NCBI RefSeq assembly: GCF_051020765.1
Contig: NW_027469099.1
Location: 992,001-1,056,000, forward strand
From: Lasioglossum baleicum
Taxonomy: Eukaryota > Arthropoda > Insecta > Hymenoptera > Halictidae
Reading direction: 5' to 3'
DNA length: 64,000 bases
In this document: piece by piece, positions 1-8,259 of the stretch
Layout: the number at the start of each line of letters is the position of its first letter
How positions within the stretch are numbered: the stretch's first letter is position 1
Translations under genes and position numbers: made by a program
The notes under the pieces: model-generated
The model's database searches: none
What the model was told of the DNA's origin: nothing
What the model saw: only the letters and a program-made list of their open reading frames with translations

Positions 1-2962
1 TCTTCCATGTCTCGTTGGAGGTCACCTCGAGGTCGACAGGAGGGTCTACGCTTGCCCTTACGCACTTCGCCGGTCGAGGCTCTCGCCCGAAATTCAGAAA
101 CGCGGGAGAGGCCTGTAGTACGGAATGATGCGCGGTATTATACGCGAATCTAAATTGCGGTAAATTGAGGTCCCAATCTCGGTGATCCCTACCGATGTAA
201 GCTACAATCATTGTCTTCAGAATTCGATTAACGCGCTCTATCGGATTGGCCTGCGGATGGTACGGGGGGGTCGTAGTGAGTCGGATCCCGTACTCTTCCG
301 CGAGCTCCCGAATACTTTTGTTGGCGAACTCCGTACCGTTATCCGTTAATAGGACGTCCGGAGTCCCCCAACGCGAGAAGATTAACGCCTCGAGTGCCTC
401 GGCAATCTTTTGGCCGGTCGCTTTTCGGAGCGGGGTACACTCAATCCATTTCGTGAATAGATCCTGGATCACCAGGAGGTAAACATTGCCGGTCCTGCTA
501 GGCGGAAACGGGCCCATTATGTCCGCTGCTACCACTGACCATGGCGTGTCAACACGGCGCCGACCCATCAACCCCGGTGGAAGTGCTTGCTCCACCTTCG
601 TGAGTTGACAGGTATTACAGCGTCTCACGTATTCGACCACTGTCCTGTACATGCCAGGCCAGTAATAGCGGGACGCGATACGCTGGTACGTCTTTTCGAC
701 GCCCAGATGCCCTGCCTGCGGATTGTCATGCGCCTCCTGCAGGATCTCGGTTCTGCGCTCCTCCGGTATCACCAGTTTCCATTCACCCCCATCTGACCCT
801 AGTGTTTCCGCGATGAGGGGATCGGTACGGCGGCAAAATAGTTCCCCGTCCCGAATGGACCAGTCCTTATTTTTATTCGGGTTCCGCTCTACTTCCGCGA
901 ACTTCCCCTCGTACCAATTCGCTCGAATTGTTGCCACAACGTGTGTCCCGTTTTCTTCGACCCCCTCCCCCTCGAATGCTCGCGATAGTGCATCCGGCAC
1001 TTTATTCAGGGCTCCCTGCCGATATACCACTTTAAAATCGTATTCCATTAGCTGCAGGGCCCACCGTGCTAACCTACCCGTTGGGTTTTTCAACGTTCTA
1101 AGCCAGCGCAGGCTGTTGTGGTCCGTCACCACCGTGAACGCGTACCCCTCCAAGTAGGGTCGAAACTTCTCTACCGCCCAGACGATCGCGAGGCATTCCA
1201 ATTCCGTGGCGGAATATTTTCTCTCCGGTACCGATAGAGATCTACTCGCGAACGCGACAACTCTTTCGACTTCCTCGACCTCCTGCGTTAATACGGCTCC
1301 TAGTCCCACCGTACTTGCGTCCGTCTGTACTGTGAAGGGGACTTCGAAATTTGGGCACGAGAGGGTAGGTGCTGAGGCTATCGCGTCTCGAAGGGATTCG
1401 AAGGCGGTTTGTTGATCGTCCTTCCATTCCCATGCGCGGTCTTTCCGTAAAAGGCCATTTAGTGGTTCGGCAAGTGTGGCGAATCCCGGGATGAATCTTC
1501 TATACCAAGAAGCCATTCCAAGGAAACGTCGCACCTGCTTCACCGTTTTCGGCGGAGGGAACGATAATACGGGTTGTACTTTCTCCGCATCCACCTTTAG
1601 CCCCTCTCGGCTCACCACGAAGCCCAAGTACCGGACTTCCTGTCGGCAAAACTCGCACTTTTTCGCATTGATTATTAGACCAGCCTTTTTGATCTTATTC
1701 AACACTCTATCGAGCCACACGAGATGTTCCGTGAACGTCTTGGTGACGATAATAATATCGTCTAAATACGAAAACGCGTGCGGCTCCATTTCCGGTCCTA
1801 TCAATCGGTCTAATAATCTCTGAAAAGTTGCGGGAGCGCCTGACAGTCCGTACGGCATGCGGCGGAAATGGAATAGGCCCTTCCCCGGGACCGTGAAAGC
1901 TGTTATTTCCCGGCTTTTCTCTTCCAGGGGAATTTGAAAATACGCCTGACTGAGGTCGATTGTCGAAATGTATTTCGCCGAACGTAATTTGTCGAGAATC
2001 TGTGTCATGAGCGGCAGCGGATACGCGTCTTTCCTCGAGACCTCGTTAACTTTCCGAAAATCGAGACAGAAGCGGTACGTACCATTGGCCTTCTTGACCA
2101 TCACTATCGGACTTGACCAGGCACTCTGCGATGGCTCTATTATGCCGTCGGCCAGTAGTTTATCTACTTCCTGGTATATGGCCTCCTGTACTTTCGGGGA
2201 GACGGCATAATATCGCTGTTTAATAGGTTGATGGTCACCCACATCGATTCTGTGGCTGATCAAGTCCGTTATGCCCGTCATTTTGTCGAATTCCGGCAAC
2301 GTGGACTCGAGGAAGGCGTCTAAGCGACTCTTTTCACTGTCCGTTAAAATCTGCAGACCACAACATACCGCGCTAGGGGGGGTGTCTTCGAAACGGAACC
2401 TATCACCGGGCCGCGACGCGAAATACCAGACAGCGTTATGGTATTCCGCTACTATGCCGAACTTCGCTATCGAATCCGTACCTAGCAGTAGGGGGGTCAC
2501 GAGATTGTCTAGGACCTTCGCGGCTATCACGCGTCTCTCTTCGCCTATTCTTAACTGAAAATGTGCCTCGTCTTCGGCACGATCTAAAGCCCCCGTAGCA
2601 AGAAGGAAATAGCACGGTTTTTCCGCTCTAATGCGCTCGATACTAGTGCCCTTAACTTTACCGAGGACGTCCCGACTAACAAATGTCAGGGACGACCCCG
2701 AATCGATTAGGGCGCGCGTGGCCATTTTGCCGATAAATGCGTCTACGGTTAGTAAAGGAGGGCGGTATTTGTCCCCGACAGTTACTACGCGGGCCGATAT
2801 CAATTCGGGTGGAGTCTCTCCGGCCGCTCCGATTGACTCCCCCTGTCGTTTCCCGATCGCGGTCGACACCTTTGGCAACGTTTCATCGTGACACCTCCCG
2901 CCCCGCAACCGTAACAATGTAACCGACGTTCTTCTCGGCAATGGCGTGAGAGGTGACCGGTC
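1..2962 (-). CDS. pol: Ty3/gypsy Pol polyprotein, partial (PR-RT-RNaseH-IN)
   Basis: Polyprotein that processes, reverse-transcribes and integrates the element. The frame is free of stops from 2962 to the left edge (I read every triplet), about 987 codons; the upstream stop is at 2963-2965. Protease: Asp-Ser-Gly in ALIDSGSS at 2696-2704. Reverse transcriptase: VKKANGTYRFCLDFRKVNE at about 2041-2098, and the YLDD catalytic motif at 1757-1768. RNase H: QTDAS near 1320, YSATELECLA near 1200, TDHNSLRWL near 1100-1130. Integrase: HHCC zinc site with His codons at 728-730 and 707-709 and Cys codons at 617-619 and 608-610; catalytic Asp 521-523, Asp 341-343 and Glu 236-238. By my count 34 residues separate the second Asp from Glu, one fewer than the usual 35. 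It has no start codon of its own in context and is probably made by -1 frameshifting from gag. The integrase C-terminus is outside the window. Confidence 0.93.
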
Positions 2963-4112
2963 TTACGGCAATTCCAACATTGCAGCCGAATCCCTCCGTT
3001 CGCACGCTGTTTATCGTGCGAGTCCCATTGGCCTGTTGTTACGGCTGCGGTCATCTCCGCCGCGCGAGGGCGGGGCTCACGCGAGGGGTCCCGTGATGTT
3101 TTTCCGGATCGGGATTTTTCGCTTCCCTTCGGCGTGGCTTGTGGAACACTCTTCCTTAGCGCCGCCTTGGGTTCGCGAGTTCCCGACCCAGATCTCGAGC
3201 TCCCCCCGGCAGACTTAAATGAACTCGCGTCCGAATCTCCCGTCTCGTCCCCGCTGGTGGTTGCTACCGCGTTCGCATACTCGAAACGGACTGATCTATT
3301 CCGCGTTTCCGATCTAGAGCGCGAGTATCGGGGGGAATCTGAAGCGGAACCGGGGCGGTCCTCCCGCGAGGATTTCGGCCCATTCTTGTTCCTTTGCTCT
3401 ATCTCCCGTTCAGCTTCAATTAACTGTTTACGCAGTTCTCTCACCGTAGCTATCGAACCGATCGCTATGGAACGCTGCAGGGATGGCCTTGCGCCCCAAT
3501 ATAACCGCTTCGCCTTTTTCTGTTCCGACCACGGTGGCTGTAATCTCTTAAATAAGACCGACATTTTCATAATGTATTCGCGTACCGGTTCATCCTTCTC
3601 CTGATAATTATCTTTTATTCTGCGTACCAGAGTGTCCTGGTAGTCCGTTTCCCCGAAAAATTCCCTAAAAGCCTCCGCGAATTCCTCCCATGTTGTACAC
3701 TCCGCCCCCTCCTCCTTGTACCAATGCTTTGCGGTTCCCCGAGACATACCGCTAAACAACGTAACAAGTCGCTTCTTGCGATATTATAATACTCCCGTTG
3801 TAGCTCTAGATCTTCTAGAAACTCCTCAGGGTCCTCTTCCGGTTCTCCGGTGAATTTTAATTTCCATCGTCGCATTATGTCGACGATGGGTGTTCCCTGG
3901 TAATAAAGGTCTCGAGGTCTCGCTCCGCTCGGTACTCGGGATGTGGGGACTGGGAGGATTACTTCGTGAGGGGGTGACCTCTCTCTGTTGCCCCTTACGT
4001 ACCCCGAGGGGCCCGCTTCGGATACCCATTCCTGTTCCATCGCGTCTCCGTAAACCGATCGCTCTTCCGAGTTGGACCGTTCCCTTTTCGGTATATTAAG
4101 TAGGCTTCTCAT
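2800..4112 (-). pseudogene. gag: Ty3/gypsy Gag, one frameshift
   Basis: Structural capsid/nucleocapsid protein of the element. The first Met in frame is at 4112 (frame stop upstream at 4212-4214). Residues 1 to about 118 include the capsid entry WKLKFTGEPEEDPEEF. The frame is then lost and the reading continues in the next frame from about 3783 with FSGMSRGTAKHWYKEEG and TWEEFAEAFREFF, typical of the Retrotrans_gag capsid family. The shift lies between about 3690 and 3783, most simply a single missing base near 3765. An Arg/Ser-rich linker follows, then a CCHC knuckle (C-X2-C-X4-H-X4-C, CWNCRKTGHLSRHC). A second knuckle-like CYGCGAGGVTMKRC has Val where His belongs. The frame ends at 2800 and overlaps pol by about 160 nt. 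The frameshift could be a real mutation or a consensus error. Confidence 0.85.
2807..2854 (-). promoter_or_regulatory. candidate -1 ribosomal frameshift signal between gag and pol
   Basis: On the minus strand the heptamer G GGA AAC occupies 2854-2848 and fits X XXY YYZ. In the gag frame it reads as codons GGA (2853-2851) and AAC (2850-2848). A -1 slip puts the ribosome in the open pol frame, with the next codon at 2848. Four to seven bases downstream GGAGTC (2840-2835) can pair with GACTCC (2816-2811), with three more G-C pairs past a bulged A (2843-2841 with 2809-2807). The site lies after the zinc knuckles and before protease, where gypsy elements usually shift. Activity is inferred. Confidence 0.55.
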
Positions 4113-4755
4113 TTGTCCGGGGTTTCGGTACCTGACTACTCTGGTTGCGGTTGTACGATATGATGGATAGGGATCGGGTTCGCCGGCCGCGCTACACGAA
4201 TGACGGCCCCGCTAATTGCGGAAATTATTCGAGAGAGAGAGAACGCGTATCTATTTTGTACCCGCGAGCAAACGAAAAATCCGATTTTTCTTACATGGCC
4301 TTCCCCCGGCAATTTCTCCCTCTACTTTTCGCGGCAGGAAAGAGTAAGTATCCTATTGAGTATCCTAATCGCGTTCTACTGCCCGTCGACAGTGTTAATA
4401 CGCGTTTATCGTAACTACCCGTCGTACCCCCTCCTCCTTTTCTCGGCCAGCGCTAGCCGTCGTAATGCATACTTGAGGGGTGTACGATATTTTGCCAATT
4501 TAACTCGAAAATCACAAATACACCCGAACTAATTTAATCGAGGTTAAGACGGCACTCGTCTAGGCTACAACATTGACACCTCAAACCATATTCTCCCCCA
4601 ACACCACACATAAAAAAACATTATATAAAAAAAACATGTGGGTGGGCGACAAAAATTTTCTTTTGGGGAAAATACACAGCAAATTTCAATCAATTTTGCA
4701 TAAATTCTATCGGTCGTGCGTCATTCCAGGCCTCGATAACTAATTTTCTTTTTGG

Positions 4756-5267
4756 CGGGTGACCCCGACAAAACAAAATAGGGTTTTAATTAAACTGCGT
4801 CTCCTCGGACGAGTTTTAGTGGTACAACCTCCGCGCGCTATATCCCGCGTGCCGGTTTGCGAGGGGCACCCTCGACCTGCTGGTGGGTCGCACTCGTTGG
4901 CGCGTCCCGTACCAGCAAGTGCGATAGTCGCCCGTACCACGCAACCGACCGCGAGACCCCACAACCTACGAAGGTTGTCCCCCCTAAACCTCTTTGGAGA
5001 CGTTAAAAAAAAAAATTAATAAATGATAAAATTCGTAGACAACAAATAAGTAATTAAATAAATTAATAAATAAATAATTTAGTAACAATAAATAATTTGA
5101 ACGAATTACATGACTAGAGATTTACAATAAATAAATTAATAAATAAATAAATAAACTCTTCAACAAACAAATAAATAAATAAATACTGCAACCAACAGAC
5201 CAACACTTTCAGAAATAATAATTTATTAAATAATCAAATATTTAATCGGTATAATTGTGGTCACCCG
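4756..5267. repeat. inverted repeat CGGGTGACC / GGTCACCCG bounding a 0.5 kb block of the leader
   Basis: CGGGTGACC at 4756-4764 is exactly repeated in inverted orientation at 5259-5267, and both arms are followed inward by ACAA-like bases (directly on the right, after CCG on the left). The enclosed block has a different base composition (GC-rich, then AT-rich). It could be a small nested element or chance; I recognise no transposase or family. Confidence 0.25.
5005..5250. repeat. AT-rich low-complexity tract with (AATA)n runs
   Basis: Nearly G/C-free sequence with repeated AATA/AAAT tetranucleotides and an A-run of about 11 at its left end. No coding potential is visible. Confidence 0.8.
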
Positions 5268-5567
5268 GTATCTACGCTTAGCCGCTGGAATGGCACACGA
5301 AACAATTACAAGGTGAACCTTGTAGACAGTAAATATCAAGTTGTAATACGATTCCGTGCTGGCTCGATTCTCCCGACTGAATGAACGAGAGAGAAAAAAA
5401 AATGTTTACACGGGTCGCGTGTCTCTATTACGCCGCGGCTCGCTTCGTCTCTGTGACTCGTCTTTCCTCGCCGATAATTTATTTTCTCCCGTGAGAGCCC
5501 CGAGCCTCTCCGCGTGTCGCTACGAACAAGCCTTTTCTCAAATCGCTTCTTCTGCGAGAGACTTGAA

Positions 5568-5581
5568 CTGTTCGGGCGCCA
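5568..5581 (-). other. primer binding site, tRNA-Lys type
   Basis: The minus strand reads TGGCGCCCGAACAG from 5581 to 5568, matching the first 14 bases of the well-known tRNA-Lys3 primer binding site; the following bases (TTCA) differ. It begins three bases after the LTR end (ACA at 5587-5585), the usual spacing, and lies on the strand that encodes gag-pol. This ties the LTR to the element. Confidence 0.75.
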
Positions 5582-5584
5582 ATT

Positions 5585-7227
5585 TGTCACGCCGTTCACC
5601 GGTTCTCGACAGAATCGGTGGCCGGACTCGGGAAATTATGGCCTGACGGCCGGGCCACGCTCGGTCGCGCGAAACGTGGTCCTCCCGGGACAAACAATCA
5701 CTCGCGTATTCGAAATTGTTCTCCCTCGAGCGCTCGAAAAGGAACCTACGGGCGCCAGGCACGCACTCGTGCCGCACGAAAACAATCGGGGTTCAAACCC
5801 GAGGGATCACTTTTCCGAACACACGAGGATTGCGCGACCTGGGATAGCGGTAGAAGGGTCCAGGGTTACACGTGGGATGAAGGACGGGGCATTCCCCGCG
5901 ACGGGAACGTTTCTCACAGGGAAAGAATGAACCGAGACATTTACGGCAGACAAAGATCGTTTATTTTCTCGGGAACGAACGTTGACAGGCCACCGGCGAG
6001 AGCCGGTGGCAAACAAGATGGCCGCCGGCGCGATCTCGATCGATTTCGACGGGTGTTCGGTCGTTCGCGCGTAATATTCCCGGTTCGCGTCGGACTCGGC
6101 GGTCACAGGATTCCGCGTGAATGGTACAAGCCTGGAAAGGCACGATTTCCGCCGAGCCCCGATAGAATACGCGTAGCAGTGCGAAGAGACTAGGCGAGGA
6201 CGGCAAACACGTAGCGAGATCGAAGCGGGCGCGTCGCGTCGTCCCACCGTGGAACTTCCGAGGATCGTGAATCTAAAGGGCCGCAATCGAAATTCGTACG
6301 TCCCGCAAAACCACTCGGGATCGCTACGACACACTGCTTCGGCGCCGGCGCGAGAGCACTCGTCTCGGACCCCGGACGCGCCGAAGCACTTAGCCCGCGC
6401 AAATAGGTTACAGAACCTTCCAAAAGACGTCCCGAGCCAACACGAGCAATCACAGAACTTTATTTGCAGTATTATGACCGGCACTTACCAAACGGCGCGA
6501 TTTCGGCCCGATAAATGGCGGTCGTGGCACAATACTTCTTGACGGCACGCGGTTACAAAGTACGTGTTGCTATTACGTAGTCCTGAGTCCTCGTGACCCA
6601 CTTCGCGTCGGCTCGGAACGCGGAAACGGGGCGTCCCCCACTACTTCCTCATCTATCCTCGCTGCTACGACGGCCGGACCTATCGCGTGGCTCCTCGCTA
6701 CAGGGCCGAATTCAGGGAATTCGGACCCGGGCCTCCGACAATTGTTCATTTTCTCGGGGCCGCGTCCGATAACGCTGCGAGGGCGAGGGGATGGACCCGA
6801 GCTATTCCAGGTGAGCTCTCGTGGCTGTTCCCGGGTGAGAGTCGGCAAGGTTGGGCAGATGAGCGTCCCTACGAAGTCATTTCCTCGTCGGCATCTCCGG
6901 ATTGGTAAATCCGAGCTCGGTCCAATCCCCGTTGTCTTCCTCGTTCGCGCCGTCGCGTGATAGGTCGGCCGGGCGTCTTCCCGTAATGGCTTTCGCCAAT
7001 TAGCAGCTGCGGATAGGTGTCGGCTCCCCTTGCAAGGGAGCAGCTCCTGAAACTCCGTGTCGCGCCCAGCGGCGCGACATTCAAATGCGATAAATTTTCC
7101 ACCGCTGGAGGCCGGTTGTCTCCAGGGAGATCGATCGCTACGCTCGCTTCGATTCGTATCGGCTCGCGAGTGACCCGGTCTCGGTTAAAAGGGTTCGGAC
7201 AGACGTCGGCAAAGCTGCCACGTCACA
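5585..7227 (-). repeat. 5' long terminal repeat
   Basis: The minus strand begins TGTGACGTGG at 7227 and ends GGCGTGACA at 5585, so it has the TGT...ACA termini expected of an LTR. The inner end abuts the primer binding site and the outer end abuts satellite sequence with no extra bases. Length is 1643 bp, long but known for gypsy elements. Two AATAAA motifs on the minus strand (6464-6459 and 5965-5960) are candidate polyadenylation signals. The partner LTR is outside the window, so the boundary is not confirmed by comparison. Open frames on either strand here have no recognisable product. Confidence 0.72.
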
Positions 7228-7355
7228 GCACATGTATAAAAATCGGATGGCGCGGTAACAAAAATTCTAAATTATACAGCACAAGTTGCAGCAATGCATG
7301 CGCATAAGTTAAATTACCTGCATACCGCCGTTTCCTCAAACTGTGTGTTCATAAC

Positions 7356-7722
7356 TGGCACTGGGAGGATCGCAGTGCCACCACTGCGAGGAGGCCCAGG
7401 ACTCTGCGCGGCATACGCTGGAAGAATGTCCAGCGTGGTAGGCACCGCGCAGAGACCTAATGGGCGTTATCGGGATGGACCTTTCGTTGCCGGTCGTGGT
7501 CGACCACATGATCGGCAGCGGGAGGTCAAGAGCAGCGTTTGCCTCCTTCTGCGAGATTGTGATAACGCAGAAGGAGGCAGCGGAAAGGGAGAGGGAAGCC
7601 GACCCCCTCTCCGCCAGGAGTCTAGCATCGGCGGGGCAACCCCGACGAGGCCGACGGCCCCCAGTAAGGGGCCGCAGATGTAATGGCGGCGGTGGGACTA
7701 CTTAGTACTTCCAACGCCGCCA
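7356..7722 (+). other. cluster of perfect inverted repeats (potential structured RNA) in each unit
   Basis: In 367 bases of unit 1: TGGCACTG 7356-7363 with CAGTGCCA 7373-7380; CTCTGCGCGG 7402-7411 with CCGCGCAGAG 7445-7454, enclosing ACGCTGGA 7415-7422 with TCCAGCGT 7429-7436; palindrome GTGGTCGACCAC 7496-7507; TGCCTCCTTCTGCG 7540-7553 with CGCAGAAGGAGGCA 7566-7579 (loop 12); CGGCCCC 7655-7661 with GGGGCCG 7668-7674; TGGCGGCG 7684-7691 with CGCCGCCA 7715-7722. All arms are exact. It overlaps the retrotransposon tail, so it may be a relic of the RNA structure its reverse transcriptase recognised. Confidence 0.6.
7376..7705 (+). pseudogene. C-terminal remnant of an R1-like non-LTR retrotransposon ORF2 (present in every unit)
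   Basis: In one frame the unit reads CHHCEEAQDSARHTLEECPAW, a C-X2-C-X8-H-X4-C finger like that at the C-terminus of the ORF2 (endonuclease-RT) protein of R1-clade elements. An in-frame TAG follows directly, then translation resumes as DLSLPVVVDHM, AFASFCEIV and KEAAERERE, which I recognise as the usual end of those proteins, to a stop at 7703-7705. The reverse transcriptase and endonuclease domains are absent; the upstream part of the frame is closed by a stop at 7352-7354 and no earlier domain is recognisable. The same TAG is in every copy I read, so amplification began from an already dead fragment. Assignment to R1 rather than another clade is from memory of the family. Confidence 0.65.
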
Positions 7723-7829
7723 AGGGGGGCTGGCAGTTAAGGCGTCCCCGGGGTGGGCAGGTCGCGGGGGGCGAGGTGGACCAATAATCCCCTCTCCGCC
7801 TCTACAAAGATGCGACCTGCCGGTCGACC

Positions 7830-8081
7830 CCCCTCCTTTTATTTTATAATATTTCATTTTATTCTATATATATTTTATATTCTATATTATAAATTTTATC
7901 TTTATCTTTCATTCCCCTCTATTTTGCCACCCCTTCTTATGTTTGTTGTGTTTTGTCCATTGTATTTATTTACTTATTATTATTTATTTATTTATTGACT
8001 TTTATTTTATCTATTTTATCTATACACGTTTTCATTTATTGATTTTATCTTTTATTTTATCGTATTTTTAAGTTTTATGCG
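7830..8081 (+). repeat. T-rich block of the unit, bracketed by GGTCGACC
   Basis: About 250 bp of T-rich sequence with TTTTAT/TTTATT motifs and a TATATATA core, strongly strand-asymmetric. The 8-bp palindrome GGTCGACC lies immediately on both sides (7822-7829 and 8082-8089) in direct orientation, as every palindrome must be. Open frames across it encode only hydrophobic low-complexity peptides and are not called as genes. Confidence 0.8.
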
Positions 8082-8090
8082 GGTCGACCA

Positions 8091-8148
8091 GGGGGGTGGG
8101 ACGGGGGGGGGGGACCGACGCGAGCCGGAACTCGCCTGTGTCCCCCCC
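8091..8148 (+). repeat. G-run and hairpin segment of the unit (form I)
   Basis: G6, T, G3, AC, G11 (8091-8113) could form a G-quadruplex on the plus strand. It runs into a hairpin whose arms are 8107-8124 and 8131-8148 around the 6-base loop CCGGAA, with three mismatches in 18 positions. The second G-run varies from about 7 to 11 between units and is the main source of unit-length differences. Confidence 0.6.
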
Positions 8149-8259
8149 TTGTCGCGTGCGGGAAAAAATACAATGCAGCGTGTACGAGTATTTGCACATG
8201 TATAAAAATCGGATGGCGCGGTAACAAAAATTCTAAATTATACAGCACAAGTTGCAGCA

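Larger units (their letters stand above)
4113..5567 (-). other. retrotransposon leader (5' UTR), non-coding
   Basis: Stretch between the primer binding site and the gag start, about 1.45 kb. I see no coding similarity on either strand. It has a GC-rich gag-proximal part, a moderately AT-rich part (about 4530-4750), a GC-rich block (about 4800-4990), a strongly AT-rich block (about 5000-5250) and a GC-rich stretch next to the PBS. It is long for a gypsy leader and may contain a later insertion, see the inverted repeat at 4756-5267. Confidence 0.6.
1..7227 (-). mobile_element. Ty3/gypsy LTR retrotransposon, 5' LTR to pol (3' end outside window)
   Basis: Seen on the minus strand in the order LTR, primer binding site, leader, gag, protease, reverse transcriptase, RNase H, integrase. 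Integrase after RNase H is the Ty3/gypsy (Metaviridae) order and excludes Ty1/copia. The outer LTR end (7227) falls exactly where satellite homology begins (7228), so the element sits inside a satellite unit. The rest of pol, any env or chromodomain, the polypurine tract and the 3' LTR lie left of position 1. Pol is fully open while gag has one frameshift, so the copy is young or nearly intact. Target-site duplication cannot be tested here; the bases next to the LTR are gcac. Confidence 0.9.
7294..8259 (+). repeat. representative satellite unit (unit 1, 966 bp)
   Basis: Layout by position: 7294-7355 sequence upstream of the finger; 7356-7722 GC-rich retrotransposon tail with many inverted repeats; 7723-7821 GC-rich 3' part; 7822-8089 T-rich block bracketed by GGTCGACC; 8091-8148 G-run and hairpin; 8149-8259 mixed sequence with TATAAAAA (8201-8208) leading into the next unit. 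Several overlapping frames of 62-129 codons are open in most units on both strands. I do not call them genes: they overlap each other, none has a family match except the retrotransposon tail, and recent homogenisation explains their conservation. Confidence 0.9.

Noticed and set aside
246..2891. Many plus-strand open frames of 60-144 codons over 1-4100
   Set aside because: They lie antisense to the gag-pol frames, which have clear motifs and a stop-free run of almost 1000 codons; the plus-strand peptides resemble nothing and overlap one another.
4756..4772. TGTCGGGGTCACCCG on the minus strand as the start of the element's LTR
   Set aside because: A tRNA-Lys primer binding site with a correctly spaced TGT...ACA LTR at 5585-7227 explains the element better, and no primer site follows the alternative.
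7482..7500. TTCGTTGCCGG, slightly like a CENP-B box
   Set aside because: It lacks the essential central A and the CGGG of the box; only the TTCGTTG part matches.
7680..7702. GTAATGGCG...GGGAC, resembling the J4/2 core of the HDV ribozyme
   Set aside because: No P1 or P2 partner strand lies within a plausible distance, and the preceding hairpin is not adjacent as P4 should be. I also found no hammerhead core.
7822..7832. GGTCGACCCCC as an RNA polymerase III B box
   Set aside because: It lacks one T of the GGTTCGA core, and no A box is correctly placed upstream.
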